A stretch of DNA of 64,000 nucleotides from Trichoplax adhaerens. Taxonomy: Eukaryota > Placozoa > Uniplacotomia > Trichoplacea > Trichoplacidae. The stretch lies in contig NW_002060963.1 in NCBI RefSeq assembly GCF_000150275.1, positions 591,262-655,261 on the forward strand, given 5' to 3'. Below the pieces are notes generated by a model. The model ran no database searches. It was not told where the DNA came from and was given only the letters and a program-made list of their open reading frames with translations. The position numbers were made by a program, and so were the translations under genes. Below, one piece after another: positions 30,300 through 43,495 of this stretch (position 1 is the first letter of the stretch; each line of letters opens with the position of its first letter).

Positions 30300-33200
30300 A
30301 TAATTTTCAGTAAGTTAATTATATATAACCTATACATAACTTGCTGAAAATAATAACAATTGCGTTTATATATGTCAATCGCTTATATAACTCCAAATAC
30401 GAACTGGCAAAATACTTTACAGTCATTTCAAAATAACACAAAATCTATATGTACTCGTACTCTAACTACCGTATGTTCGTATATTAAGTGTATTTATTAT
30501 TATTATCATCGTGTACTTGTGCCATACTTGTATGTTTATATATATTACTAACTGTAAATAATTTTCTTAAACTCACATATATATCAATGGATATAAACGC
30601 TTCCGACAAATCTAAATTGGACTAGATCGTAAGTCTATATTAACGTATTATTTTAGATTACATTTGTACAATATTAGACTGAATGGCAAATAACTGATAA
30701 ATTATTTGCCAATGTCTGTATATTTCTACATAGCATACTGAAAATAATAAGTACGTTAACAAATTTCGATTGCCTATATAACTTCAAATGTAGTCTTACA
30801 AAATAGTTTACAGTCATATGAAGATAACACATAATCTGCATATACTCGTACTCTAACTACTATATTTATATTCCGTGTATTTATTATCATCGTCGTTGTA
30901 TACTTGTATTGTACTTGCATGTTTAGATATTACTAAATAATTTTCTTAAACTCACATATCTATACAGTCGATTTGGAAACTGTTGGAAAACTACAATCTA
31001 ACTAGCAGGTAAGTTTTGTTATTAAAGACTATTTAGATTACATTTTTACAGTATTTGGCTGAATAAGAGATAAGTATAATCAATAGCTTGCTTACCAAAG
31101 TCTGTACTACTGTATTTATATTACGTGTGTTTCCAATTACCATCGTTGCGCATTTGTGCCGTGCTTGTGCGTTTGTGTGTCACTAAATAATTTTCTTAAA
31201 TTCATATATCTATGCAATCGATATGAACTCTTTGACAAATCCAAATCGAATTAACTAGAGGGTAAGTTTATATGACCGCTTCTTTAGATTATATTTGTAA
31301 AGCATTTGACTAAATTACAAAAAATTGATAACTTGCTAGCTAACGTATTTATATTTCTGTATAACTTACTAGAAATAATAAGAGCTACCTATACATATGT
31401 CAATCGCTTATATAGCTCCATATGCAAACTTACAAATTATTTTACAGTCATTTTAAAGATAATACAGAATGTGTATATATATTCATTCTCTAACTACTGC
31501 ATATATATTTCGTGCATTTATCATTATCGTCGATGTGTCCTTGTACCTCACTTTTACGTTTACTTAGTACTAACTATAAGTAACTTTCTTAAACCCACAT
31601 ATCTATACAATCAATACGGACTCTTTGATAAATCTAAATTGAAACAATTAGAAAGTAAGTCTACGTATATATTAACGTATTATTTAGATTACATTTGTAC
31701 AATATTTGACTGAATTACAAATAATTGATTGATAGATTATCATCATCGTTGTGCATTTGTATCGTACTTGTGCGTTCATGTATTATTAATTATCTATAAT
31801 TTTCTTAAATTCACACATCTATGTAACTGATATGGACTCTTTTGGTAAATCTAAATCGAACTCAATAGACCGTAAGTTTACATTAGGATTTTGTTTAGAT
31901 TATGTTTGTACAGTATTGTATCGAATTACAAATAACCGATGGCTTTCTTGTCAATGTTTATGTTTCTATATAACTTACTGAAAATAATAACTCCGTTTAT
32001 CACTTCAATCGGTAGCGTAACTGAGCATAAGAAGTAGTATATGGTTATTTTATACGTAATCCAGAATCTATATATACTCGTACTCGAACTACTATATTTT
32101 GTATTATGTGTATTTATTGTCATCATCGTTATATACTTGTGCGTTTATATATCACTAAGTGCAAGTAATTTTTAAACTTATGTATCTATGCAATCGATAT
32201 GAACTCTTTGGCAAATCTAAACCGAAATATATAGCGCGTAAGTCTATATTACGTTCTATTTAGATTACATTTATGCAGTATGTGACTAAATTACAAATAA
32301 TCGATAGCTTGTTTTTCAATGTCTGTATGTCTACACAAACCTACTGAAAATAATAACAACTATGTTAGTACATGTTACTCGGCTACATAACTGAGCATAC
32401 TAAATAGTATGTGGTTATTTTATACATGATACAGAATCTGTATATATTTGTACTCTAACTACGGTATTTACGTTATGCGTATTTATTGTCATCATCGTTG
32501 TGTACTTATGTGTTTATGGATTACTAACTATAAAAATTTTCTTAAATTCATGTATCTATGCAATCGATGTGAACTCTTTGGTAAATCTAAATCGAAATAT
32601 ATAGCATGTAAGTCTACGTTATCGCTCTATTTAGATTATGTTTGTGCAGTGTTTGACTAAATTACAAATAATCGATAGTTTGCTTTTCAATGTCTGTATT
32701 TTACACAAACTTACTGAAAATAGTAATAGCTGCGGTAGTATATATCACTCGGTTACATAACTGAGTATACGAAATAATATGTGGTTACTTTATACATAAT
32801 ACAGAATCTGTATATACTCATACTCTAACTACTGCATATATTATCATTGTTGTGTGCCTATACCGCACTTGTGCATTTATGTATTACTAACTGTAACAAT
32901 TTTCTTAAACTCATATATCTATGCAATCGATATGAACTGGCAAATCTAAATCAAAATATATAGCGTGTAAGTCTACATTAACGCTTTATTTAGATTAAGT
33001 TCGTGCAGTATTTGACTAAATTACAAACAGTCGATAGCTTGCTTGTCAATGCCTATATCTACACAGCTTACTAAAAATAATAACAACCGCGTTAGAACAT
33101 GTAACTCGATTACATAACTGAGCTTACGAAATAGTATATGATTATTTTATACAAACTACATAATCTGAAAATGCTCTTACTCTAACTACTGTATTATCAT

Positions 33201-33690
33201 CGTTGTGCGCTTTTATCGTACTTGTGAGTTTACGTATTACTAACTGTAAATAATTTTCTTAAACTCACATATATGTTAATGGATATGAATTTTTTTGACA
33301 AATCTAAATCGAACTCAATAGACCGTAAGTTTAAATTAACATATTATTTAGATTATGTTTGTAGAGTATTTGACTGAATAACAAATAATTGATAAATTAT
33401 TTGCCAATATTTGTATATTTCTATATAAATTACTGAAAATATAACAACTGCGTTTATACATGTCAATCACTTATTTAACGCCTCATATAATCTTATATAA
33501 TAGTTTACAGACATTTGAAGATCGTACTTATGCGTTTATGTATCACTAACTATATGTAATTTTCTTAAACTCACACATCTATGCAATCGATTGGACTTTT
33601 TTAACAAAATCTAAATTGAACTTAATAGAGCGTAAGTCTATATTAGCGTTATATTTAGATTGCATTTGTACAGTATTTGAGTGAATTACA
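30300..33690. repeat. Satellite array, about ten monomers (mostly around 365 bp)
   Basis: The word TTTAGATTA recurs near 30652, 31032, 31283, 31683, 31894, 32259, 32629, 32989, 33347 and 33653. Full units are 358-400 bp; spacings of 211, 251 and 306 are internally deleted units. Each unit also has GTAAGT just before that word (30629, 31019, 31262, 31655, 31872, 32238, 32608, 32967, 33325, 33632). Many have TACTAAC and a TTTTCTTAAA tract about 80 bp earlier. Two sub-types differ in the middle: one has AACTCCAAAT-like sequence, the other GAGCATACGAAATAGTATG. ORFs inside (30360, 31306, 32448 and the minus-strand 31926) are by-products. Confidence 0.9.
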
Positions 33691-35124
33691 TATATATAGA
33701 TCAGTAGGGCAAAGATTTGCTATGAACGTAGCGTTTACGCTCAATAAATAGGCATTTTATCCATCTAAGTCTAATCTAAACCTAAATACCAGCAAATTTA
33801 GTGTAGTTTTAGTTTAGTTAACATAGCATTTACGGCCTATAGAAGCATTAAGTTGTAACAATTATATCAGTATATAAAAGATAGTATCACATTGCGCTAC
33901 AAATGTAAAGCATCCTAGCTAGACGCTATAACTTTGATAGCTGAAGAATGTTCCTATTTCGTTTTCACTATGGTAGTTTAATAGCCTCGCTGCTACTACA
34001 CTAAGACAATACTAGGCTGCTATAATCATTAAAAAGGCTTTATATTGCTAACATTAATTATCATTGTTGCTTTATATAGGAAAAAACATCAAATCTAATG
34101 ACTTCAAGCCAAAAGTAAAAACTGTAAAAGTGGTCGATAAGAGCAGATTGTAAAAGTATATGTTACAGTAAGCTATTAGTTGATAGTTATAGTGCTAAAA
34201 TTTAACTTACATCTAGACATTAAACGATGAATTAGCGAATAATTGGATACTGAAAACGGTTTCTGATATCTTTCAAATTTTAAGCAAGCTTCTTTTTTCA
34301 TATCGATTCACTTCAATTAATTTAGGAAACGATGGTATAAACTAACTACTCATATACTCGTATAACACGATTAGAGGGTAATTTTTCAATACTATCAAAC
34401 CTACCTTGCATTTGTCATTAATTTAAAGCTGATCGTGCATTTTAGGCCTAAACATTAAGTGTTACGAATAAATTAAAATAAAACATTTCCAAGCGGTACT
34501 TATCAATACGTTGTCTTTCTTTATCAGCTAATTTCTGCTATTAGCTTAAAATTTTAAACCATGTGTCGACCTTGATGACACAGTAATTTTAATACTAGTG
34601 TCACTTAAGAGGAATACGTCTCAAAAATCATCCAAATTCAATTTTATTCTTTAAAATTCATGTTATCACTGTTACTAGCAGAAATTTGCTTATGATCGAA
34701 GTTTTATCGCACAAATTATACTTGGTACTTTGCTTTCTAATCAAATTTCACGTGACTGGTGTAGTACGGTATTTTTATATGTCAAATTTCGATTACTAGT
34801 AGCGTATATGACTAATGAACCAATTTATATTTTAAATGAAGTAGTCATAGCTTAAAAAAGATCATATTCAGTTAGTTTGACAAAGATATTTACTATGTAG
34901 ATCGTACAGTAACTGCAAATTTACAAAACCATTCTATAGTAATACAAAAAACATCTAAATTGTATACAGTGGTACCTATCCGGCATTTCCTAAAGCCATT
35001 TACCTGATGTAACTTACAAAATTAAGGCAAAATTATACCATTGATTTTGTAATGCCCGTTTACAGTAATGCAATAAATAAAAATGGAACGTTAATTATTA
35101 CTGTATGCCCAATACTGCATACGT
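33691..35124. other. Intergenic, no gene seen
   Basis: About 1.4 kb after the satellite and before the last family pseudogene. AT-rich, with no ORF or repeat recognised. Confidence 0.4.
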
Positions 35125-36916
35125 ACTTGCCTACTGCAAATACTTGATAGAAAAAGGATATAAAACAATAAAATTTTCATCATATGATGATGCATATCGT
35201 CCTAACGACAAGAACGCTTATGATGTTGCTTAAGTTTAATAGCCAAACATGCTTATAAAATTTGGACTAATAGACTATGCCTGAAAGGAGCTAGTGTTGG
35301 AGGCACCCACTTCTTAGTTGTTATGCCCGAACCATACTCTGTGCCTCGACTTCGCTTCGGTCCAAATCACTATAATTTCGTCTTTCCATTATGTTTTCCT
35401 GCATATGAAAATAATCATACCATGATTAAGAACCTTATTCAATTATAAATTCCCTATCAACGGTCAAATCCACATTATATATCGGTAGCCAAATTTTAGC
35501 TCTGATATCTTTAAAAGAGAAGACGAACCTTGGTCAAACCGAAATCCTATCATTTGTAAGGTGCTAACATACATCCGTTCTAATCTTCGCTTATTGCACG
35601 CATTTTTAGCTTTCTTGACTTTATATCAAATTCATCGGGCTGCGATCTCCAAAACTTTAGATGAATCCACTAGATTTGTTAAAGGCGGTAGAAATTTTTC
35701 GTGCCGATTTGGATTCTAAGGACGATTATGATATGACATCCTTAATTTATTGCATAATATTAGGTCGGGAAGATATTACTGTACTTGCTCGCTGTATGGA
35801 TTAAGGAAAGGACTTCATGTGGTTGGTTTAGCTCATGTCTTAGCAACTGCATTAAGTAACACTACATTAAAGGTATTAAAAGTTATGCAAAAACAGGATT
35901 ACTCATTCTATAAAGCTATTGTATCTGAAGTATTTAAAAGTGGAAGTACCTTTACCACTAAAAGCAAGAAAGACGTACTAAAATTGATTTCAACTGAATT
36001 AATTGAAGAAGACGTATTTCATGTAGCTTGTCTGGTTGCAATCTCGTTTCCAAACAGTCATACTATTGATCTGTTGATATCAGATTTTCCAATACTATTA
36101 AAACCATGCATAAATTTCGATCTACGGTATCCAACATTTCCTACCGGTAATTGCACTTGCTAGAAAGCAAGTCATTACTAATCATAACGCAGATCTAGTT
36201 TTAGATGCATGCAATCATATGGATATAATTATGATTGTACTCGACAATTGATTATAGAAAGTGTTTAATTATCTTCGAAAGGACACATCTTTTCTTAATA
36301 ATATACGGTTTAGATGCCTTACTTTATTTAATACGGAATTTTTGAAAACTGGGATACTTATAAAGAGTTTCATCAACATCTATTACAATTAAGTAAAAGA
36401 GTTCGATGCTGATATTATTGTTAAAATGTCACAACCTTATAAACTTGCAAAAGCATGTTCAGATCTACCAATGTTGCTAGCCCCAATGTAACTATCGGCA
36501 AAGTTATCATTGCAATGATGACGATGATTATGGTTTCAGAACACGAAAACTTTTCCTTTACTAATTAGCTTTTACAGAAACGACATGATGAAATAATTTA
36601 TGCACTGCTACAAAATCTAATAGACCTTCTTAGAGACGATAATACTATCAATAGTTGTCATGGGTTTGAACCATTTAGTCAAGAAATTCTATTACACGCT
36701 GTAGCTCGTTTGGCGAACCCATCTTGGGTAAAATTATTATTGCAAGCAGGTGCAGACCGGCAAATTGAAGATCTTGAGGGGAATAAAGCAATCCAATGTA
36801 TCAATCTATCATTCTTTGCCGAAAGAAAAAAAGTAATGGCTCCAAGAATGCTCATATTTATTGACAAGTTATCAATCATGTCCGCTGCGATCAACGTCAA
36901 CGATTGCAACCACTAA
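35125..36916 (+). pseudogene. F-box/ankyrin family pseudogene (F-box missing, body nearly complete)
   Basis: The copy starts near AYCKYLIEKG, equivalent to the SYGQYLKEE region. It runs through the AAKHG-type unit, ENNHTMIKNLIQL, the HRAAISKTLDE unit and a YDMTSLIYCIILGRED segment. It continues into an open 137-codon stretch (35750-36163) and ends with the canonical ankyrin unit (NPSWVKLLLQAGADRQIEDL) at about 36712-36780. At least four frame changes and several stops separate the pieces. It lies 10.5 kb beyond copy D and is the furthest member of the array. The small ORFs at 35750 and 36710 are parts of this pseudogene. Confidence 0.8.
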
Positions 36917-37480
36917 ACAGTAACCCAGTAGTAGTGGATCTTAAGTAAATTATTATTACAACTAATGGGCCGGTTATCCGTTGCAAAACTAAACGGCATA
37001 TTTTGATTGACTGAGATAAATAAGTTATCTGTATAAAATGATTTACGATGATATCGATAATAATCAATCTCATGAGTGCTATAGATATGCAGCAATCCAC
37101 GAATAATTTTTCTAAGCTTAGAAATGATCATTCTTTTGTGTTGTTTCAATATTATGCGGAAAACTATGTATCATGCCTATGCACCTATATGAGCAAATAA
37201 AACAGAAATAGACCTCAATGTTACCAGATTGCAACTCTTAAATTGATTGAATGGATATTTCTATAGTCTGCACCAAACCATGGTAATTGAGATTCAACTA
37301 GCAAAAATGTCATCAGATCTAAATTATGCAAAATTTATAATACTTTCACTCTTACAACTTTAAAAAATATCTTTAGTTCCTGTCATATTTTAATATAGTA
37401 CGCAATGCCACATTTAAAAATAATGTTGTATTACGTTGAAACTAATCTAAGGATTTACAGTCAACATCGAAATTTATCTG
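36917..37480. other. Intergenic, no gene seen
   Basis: The 3' flank of the last family pseudogene. Minus-strand ORFs at 36897-37149 have no support. Confidence 0.4.
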
Positions 37481-37539
37481 ATATGAAGAATGCTTATTAT
37501 GTACAACTTACAAGTTATGGCGTCATGCCTTTACTATTT

Positions 37540-38115
37540 TTAAATAAGACATTTTATCACATTATTCTATCGTTAAATCCGTCTACAAAGTTATAATCTA
37601 CGATAGCACTACATTATATCGCCATACTATTATTAAATAAGCTGTAAAATCAGATTACGGTGATAGGCAAGAGTACATTATCTCCATGCTACCATTAAAT
37701 CTATCTTTAAAGTTATAATCTGCGGTAATATTTTATAGACGTACTATTGTTGTTAAATAAATAAAGCAGCAAAATCAAAAATTATAATAGAAAAATGTAC
37801 TTTATAGCCATGCTTCCGTTCAATTCGTCCAATGAAGTTATAATCGGTGGTAGTTCTTTATCGTCTTATTATTACATCATTAAAATGAAGCTGTGAAATC
37901 AGAAGTTGCGATAGACAAAATTACTTTATCGCCATGCTATCGTTCAAGAGTACTTCGTAATTAAAATCGACAGTAAGGATAACTAGGGCACTTTACGATT
38001 ATGCTGTCCTCAAACAGGACTGCAAAATTAGAACGACAGAGTACTTTCTCGCCATGATATCAATAAAAAATGGCGAATTTAGAATCTACTATTGACAAAA
38101 GTACTTTATCATCAT
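37540..38115. repeat. Diverged tandem repeat, unit about 125 bp
   Basis: AAGTTATAATC recurs near 37588, 37711 and 37839, with an accompanying TATCGCCATGCTA-like word (near 37618, 37680, 37810, 37930, 38050). About four to five decayed units are present. The ORF at 37405-37596 reads into the first unit and is not called. Confidence 0.6.
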
Positions 38116-40639
38116 CCAGGATTAGCCAGGTTATTTACTCTATTTCGTTAAAATTCTTCCCAGGTGATAATAGTGTCTCAGTATTATTCAATCATACTAA
38201 AAAGATATTAACAGTTTTCTTCTTGATTTTGTGCTTACTGTAGTCATTAGTCTGAAAAAGTACACTTAAATCATAATGAAGACAAAAGCTAGTTAACAAA
38301 TACCTGTCAAAGACTGTCACGAAACCTATAAAAAAAATTGCCTAAGGAATGAAATAAACCTCGATATTGTAAAATGAAATTGAAAACACAGCAACAAAAA
38401 ATAATGCAGACATTTTTATCGTGATAAATAGTCTTCGTTAATATTGGGTACTTGTAACTTAGACAATTTTTTTTGAAAGAAACGATAGAATAATTTAGTT
38501 AGATATTCAAGATGAAATTTAATTGACCATGTTGGTAATATTTGTGTATTAAATTATGGGATAAAGTACATTAAATAATATCATCTTATTGCTTCTAATC
38601 AAATATCATATCTTGAGCAATTAAGGTCATGTCTAATGCAGGATGGCGATGTTATGATCATAATATCCCTTTGTTACTTTAGAATATCTTTCTTTCATCC
38701 TTCATTATCCATAGAAATTTTAAAATTTTATACTATTATAGTTAGAATATCGATTCTAACGAACGACTAGAGTTGGACTAGGGTATCCTTTAATTCATGA
38801 TAGATATTTTTCATTCGTTTTGGATTTATTCCATGGTGCTCTTCCTTTGTTTTCAATGTAATTTAACCTTTAATTAATCAAGACTTTTATGTTTACCAAG
38901 ATCAATTTAAAGATTTATACTTCTCCTAAATTTGAAAGCGATTGGACAAAAGTGGTTATAACTGGCTTAGACATAACTAAAACTGATCCATCTACACTGA
39001 AAAGGAAATTAAGTGGGAAATACTTTCGATCCATTCTATGATTGAAAGCTCATTATCAAGAATAATATGGAAAGCAATGATGCAGATGTTACCTTAGGAT
39101 TAGCTAAACAAGTTGGAAAGATTTTCTTTTTAATACAATAACATTCAAAACCATCTGTTAAGGTGACAATAACCTATAAACTAAGAGACGTAGTAGTTTT
39201 AATTTTGCTAATTCAATAGATATTTAGATTCTTTAAAGAGAATAGATAGTTTTTTATCTTGCTGTCAATGCTGTATATAATGGTACCTTTTAGAAAGGTA
39301 AGAGAATCAGATTAAAACTACCTCATGATCTCTTTGGTATTTTGCTTCGTCGTGGCAACCTTTGAAGGGTAATTTCTCGTCATTCCTGACCTATTTGACT
39401 ATTGCTAAAAGCTTCTTATGTTTTGTTTCTAAGGTGAAAGTGCATAATGTAATTAACTATAGGAATGAGAATTTACAAAACAGTGCAGTAAAGTATAAAT
39501 GAATCGAATTCATTCTATTGCATGTTTCGCTTGGTTATAAGAAATTTGCGTGAGATATAACATGAATGACTAGATCGATAATTTGCAGTCTTTTAGTTTA
39601 TTCCTCTATTGATTTAGTATTGTTAGGGTTACGCTTGAATGTATCTCAATTTTGGTGCATAAATTTCTTGAATAAATTCTAATACTGACCAAATTACGTT
39701 AATAAGCGTTGGTTATTGAATTATGATGTTAATTAGTAATTATTAGGGCAGATATACTGCACAAAAATGGATTACTTGGTTAATCATTGACACTATTTTG
39801 TACTGTTACACTAATAACTTGATCACGTATTTTTAAGCTTGAATTTTTTTCAACGAATGACTTGAACAAATTCAATAGTAATGTGATAAAATTATAAACT
39901 ATCGAATATTTGAACTTGATACTGTACTGTGGAAAAATTTAACTATCATTAATAAATCGAATTCAATTTTTTTGCTGTAAATACTATACTGCATTACTAT
40001 GCACCAAGGATATCACCTCAATATTACTGGACTAGAGAAACTATCAAAATTGCACAAAATAGTCTATTTTTGCAATTCCCAATAGTGAAGAATCTGGTCA
40101 TTTACAAAATCAGCTTATTTATAATTAATTAATTTGCCATTATAATCAGAAGTTAATATTTGATGTGGGATAGATGCTGGTTGTAATATTTCATTAAGAT
40201 GGCAAGATAGAATATTAGTTTTGATGAATATTAACAGGCAAAGAGTCTCAAATTAAGGCCTGATTAAAATTCGAAATCAAACCATATAAACAGAAGTTAA
40301 TGTTAGATTTAGTATATATGGTGGTAATAACATTACATTACAATGGTAAGTTAAAGTTACAGCTATCGCCTCTAAAATTGTTCACTAACAACACATGGCT
40401 GTTTTAACGCCTAAATGCAACCCATGACACACTAGTCACTCATATCTAGCAACGCTATCTTACTTTTGATTATAAAGTATCGAAGCGATATTAAAATTAA
40501 AATAGATACATTACTGTTACGATGCGTAAGCTCGTCCTAATTATTGAGTAATATTAAATATTGTTTGTGTGGATTGACGTTTTATTAATTGTCATTTCTT
40601 CATATAATTTGTTTAATCTTTGATTAATATGATAATGCA
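38116..40639. other. Long intergenic stretch, no gene seen
   Basis: About 2.5 kb without a recognised gene. Around 38900-39030 there is a 40-codon open stretch (KIYTSPKFESDWTKVV start) that looks somewhat coding-like, but it ends quickly and matches no family I know. Confidence 0.35.
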
Positions 40640-40933
40640 CTGAAGATTCCTTTTTAGTAAGTTAGTCGGTTGGATAGTCAACTATTTTATCAATTGATAT
40701 TTAATTGTAAAGACTATAATCTTGGGTGCCAAGATTCCTTCAGTAATACATCATAGTAAATCTCTGACTATCTCGTCTACATCATCTGTGACGCTATAAT
40801 TATACCATAGTATTCGGTCGTTGGAACTGAATTATTTGGTGATATAGCTAATCTCGCCTCTTTAAGTTAGTAAGTGGCGTTCTCCGCAAGGATTGGCGTG
40901 TGTAGACTACTTTGTCACTAGTGGTGTGTGACA
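40640..40933 (+). mobile_element. MITE-like dispersed repeat, copy 3 (294 bp)
   Basis: Almost identical to 5021-5314 over its full 294 bp, from CTGAAGATTCC to the TGTCAC-loop-GTGACA hairpin. Such closeness at 35 kb distance shows a recently active or gene-converted element. Flanking bases differ at both sites, which fixes the element ends to within a few bases. Confidence 0.75.
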
Positions 40934-40949
40934 ATTACCTACCTTGCAT

Positions 40950-41620
40950 TTATGAAGTAACAATTTCTATTGAGTACATGATTTTATTATATATAGACAC
41001 ATTGTTATACTATTTTACCGTAGGGCTTAAATCAAGATCAAAGTCTGTAATTGTCAATAAACATACAATAGAAATTGAATCAGTTTCATAATATCAAATG
41101 ATCAATTAAAAAAATGGATATAGAAACTTTCCGCCCATGAGCAATTCACAGTAAAAATGTTTTTTATAGTCAAGAAATATATTGATATTCATATTTTACA
41201 TTTACTTTCATTAAAGTTTATTTTAAGGTAGGAATTTTAGTAATAGTCGAAATACCCAGTATGATGGTAGTACCTTGAGCTTAGAAGTGAAGTTGAATTC
41301 TTAATTAGTACCGAAATTACTAACATGTGCTATAGAAAAATGCAATGTTCGCGTAGTTTTACATGATTAATTGTTCGTGCTCCAGCACTGGTTTCACTAC
41401 AAACATATAGCAATCAGACTAGTACCAATTTTTTTGATATGATATATAAGCATTAATAATAGATATGTAACAGATACATTACTAACTCTCCACCCGTGAA
41501 ATAATAATTTCTATTGAGTACATGATATTTTAATAGTATAGTTGAAGAATCTGCATATCTTGATACTTACAATAGTGCTTAAATAAGAATCAAGTTTGTA
41601 GTACTGAACCATTAGTTAGA
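40950..41620. repeat. Direct repeat pair of about 110 bp, 542 bp apart
   Basis: AATTTCTATTGAGTACATGA is found at about 40969 and again at about 41509. It is followed in both by a diverged stretch that ends in GCTTAAAT-AGAATCAAGT-like sequence. Confidence 0.6.
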
Positions 41621-43259
41621 ATGCGGAAATGCGTTAATGTCCTATTGAAATATTTGAAATAATGACCTAACAATAATTATAAACAAGCAACAATAAATTG
41701 ATATCTTAGCAACTAGAAAATTTCTATGTCTGGATGAACAAGATTACAAGATTTGCTAAAGCTAAATAAATATCCATGATATCATAATACTTTACAAAAG
41801 TACGTCGTCGTATAATAGAACGAATGTATGTATTTTATATAGACGTTTTGTTCACCTAGCTAAGTTTTCAGTATGAATTAGTTCTACAGTTAATGATATA
41901 TTGATTATATTAATAACTTTCCATAATCGGAGCGTAATTTACAATAACAAGTCTAATTATTTCAGATAAATAAGTGTTTAAGTCATAATTTATCAGTCCT
42001 AAAACTACCGCACCAGAATAGATAAGATTTTGCGAATTTTATTGATACTAAATCTATGTTTGGAATACCTAATCGTTGTTATTTTCAGAGCTCAGAAAGT
42101 GTGCTAGACTGGCTAGTCATTAATACATATTGATCATCATGTAATATTACAAAGCGATCGCAGGACATATTAACAATTGATTGACATTTTATTAGCAGGA
42201 AAATTGTTATGCATGAGCGATCGAGTGCAAAGATTATAATTGTAAATTAATTTTTGTCATTTTTCAATACTCTAAAGATCTGATTTTGATATAATAAAAT
42301 ATCAAGATGATGAATTGACAGATAGAAAATTTATGCCGAAACTAATAAATTTATGTAACTTTACTGGCATTCGTTCGATCTACGCTGGGAATAAATCAAA
42401 GAAGTAACTTTATAGAGTCTTTATTAGTTGCAAGTCAACTTGATTAGTAAATAACTATCGTATCCATGATAATGTGAAAATACTGAATGAGTATAAAAGA
42501 TAGTAGCAATATCTTGACATTTCTGTCAGGTAGACAACTGTTATGCTTGAACTATCGAATATAAAGGTTTACAGCTGTAAATAGATTCTTACAATCTTAT
42601 AATACTTGATAATATCTGACTTTAGAAGAACAGCGTAAATAGAGGATAAATTGACAGGCAGTAAACTTTCAAGTTTGAAGTCATCAATTTACGTTTGTTG
42701 TTTGATGTCCATAATTAAAAACAGAAATAACTTATGTGGAAGGTTTACTAGTTACTAGTAGATATCACTAATTTTGTAGCTGTTTATACTAGTGGATAAT
42801 ATGCATCAATAAGTTATTAAAGGATATCGTGTCAGGCAGGGTAATTTTATAGCTGAATGAAGAAGTTACGTAAATTTAATTACGTTAACCTAAACATCGA
42901 GCATATAAAAGTTGTCAATCCTAGTCGATATAGAAGTCCACATTTTCTTGGTTGCATAGCTTGTAATTAAAGTCGAGATTAGACTTTGCTTAATGACTAT
43001 CAAATTAAGCATCATCGTTACTAAATAGATAACAAAGGATAAGTATAAAATAATCCAGCCCCTAGCAACATTAAAGCTCATCAGTATGCAATCATACAGC
43101 AGGTCATTAAATGATGTCGATTTATTTTCCGAGTGTTACTTACGTTATAATGATCAGTATATTATATACAGCATAGTAACCAATTTTATTTGCATTGCAT
43201 CTGTTCATTTCTTATTATTGAGAGATATTTACAAATTAACAAATACAATTGTAATAACA
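41621..43259. other. Intergenic with possible faint 300-bp periodicity
   Basis: Segments near 42180-42240 (TTGACATTTTATTAGCAGG, TGTTATGCATGAGCGATCGA) and 42510-42570 (TTGACATTTCTGTCAGGTAG, TGTTATGCTTGAACTATCGA) align, about 330 bp apart. A weaker third occurrence may lie near 42830. No gene is seen. Confidence 0.4.
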
Positions 43260-43495
43260 AACTGGTAAGAAGGAATGCAAAGTTCATTTTTTTCCATCAT
43301 GATAATCAAATCCTTGGTCAACCTTTTTATTCTGCTACATTCGTTACAGTAATACAGAATACATATAAGGCGGATGCAATAATTGACAATGAATCTATTC
43401 GTCCCAGATCTATCGCCATGGATGGATTATACAGAATCTATGTTGTATTCAATTTATCAATGGATAAGATATTGATTTATAGGAAAATTGCGTAG
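43260..43495 (+). pseudogene. Possible NHL-repeat relic
   Basis: The frame ending at 43495 reads IRPRSIAMDGLYRIYVV and then DKILIYRK. This follows the order of an NHL beta-propeller blade (P-x-x-IA-D-x-x-x-IYV, then a hydrophobic IxIY strand). Only one blade is visible and there is no clear start or neighbouring exon, so it is either a decayed gene piece or a chance match. NHL blades occur in TRIM-NHL proteins and extracellular propellers. Confidence 0.25.

Noticed and set aside
30360-32660. Several ORFs of 60-135 codons with similar protein sequences
   Set aside because: They are translations of satellite monomers in equivalent frames; start and stop positions vary from unit to unit.
38900-39030. 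40-codon open stretch that looks coding-like
   Set aside because: It is short, ends in a stop, matches no recognised family, and has no clear splice sites around it.
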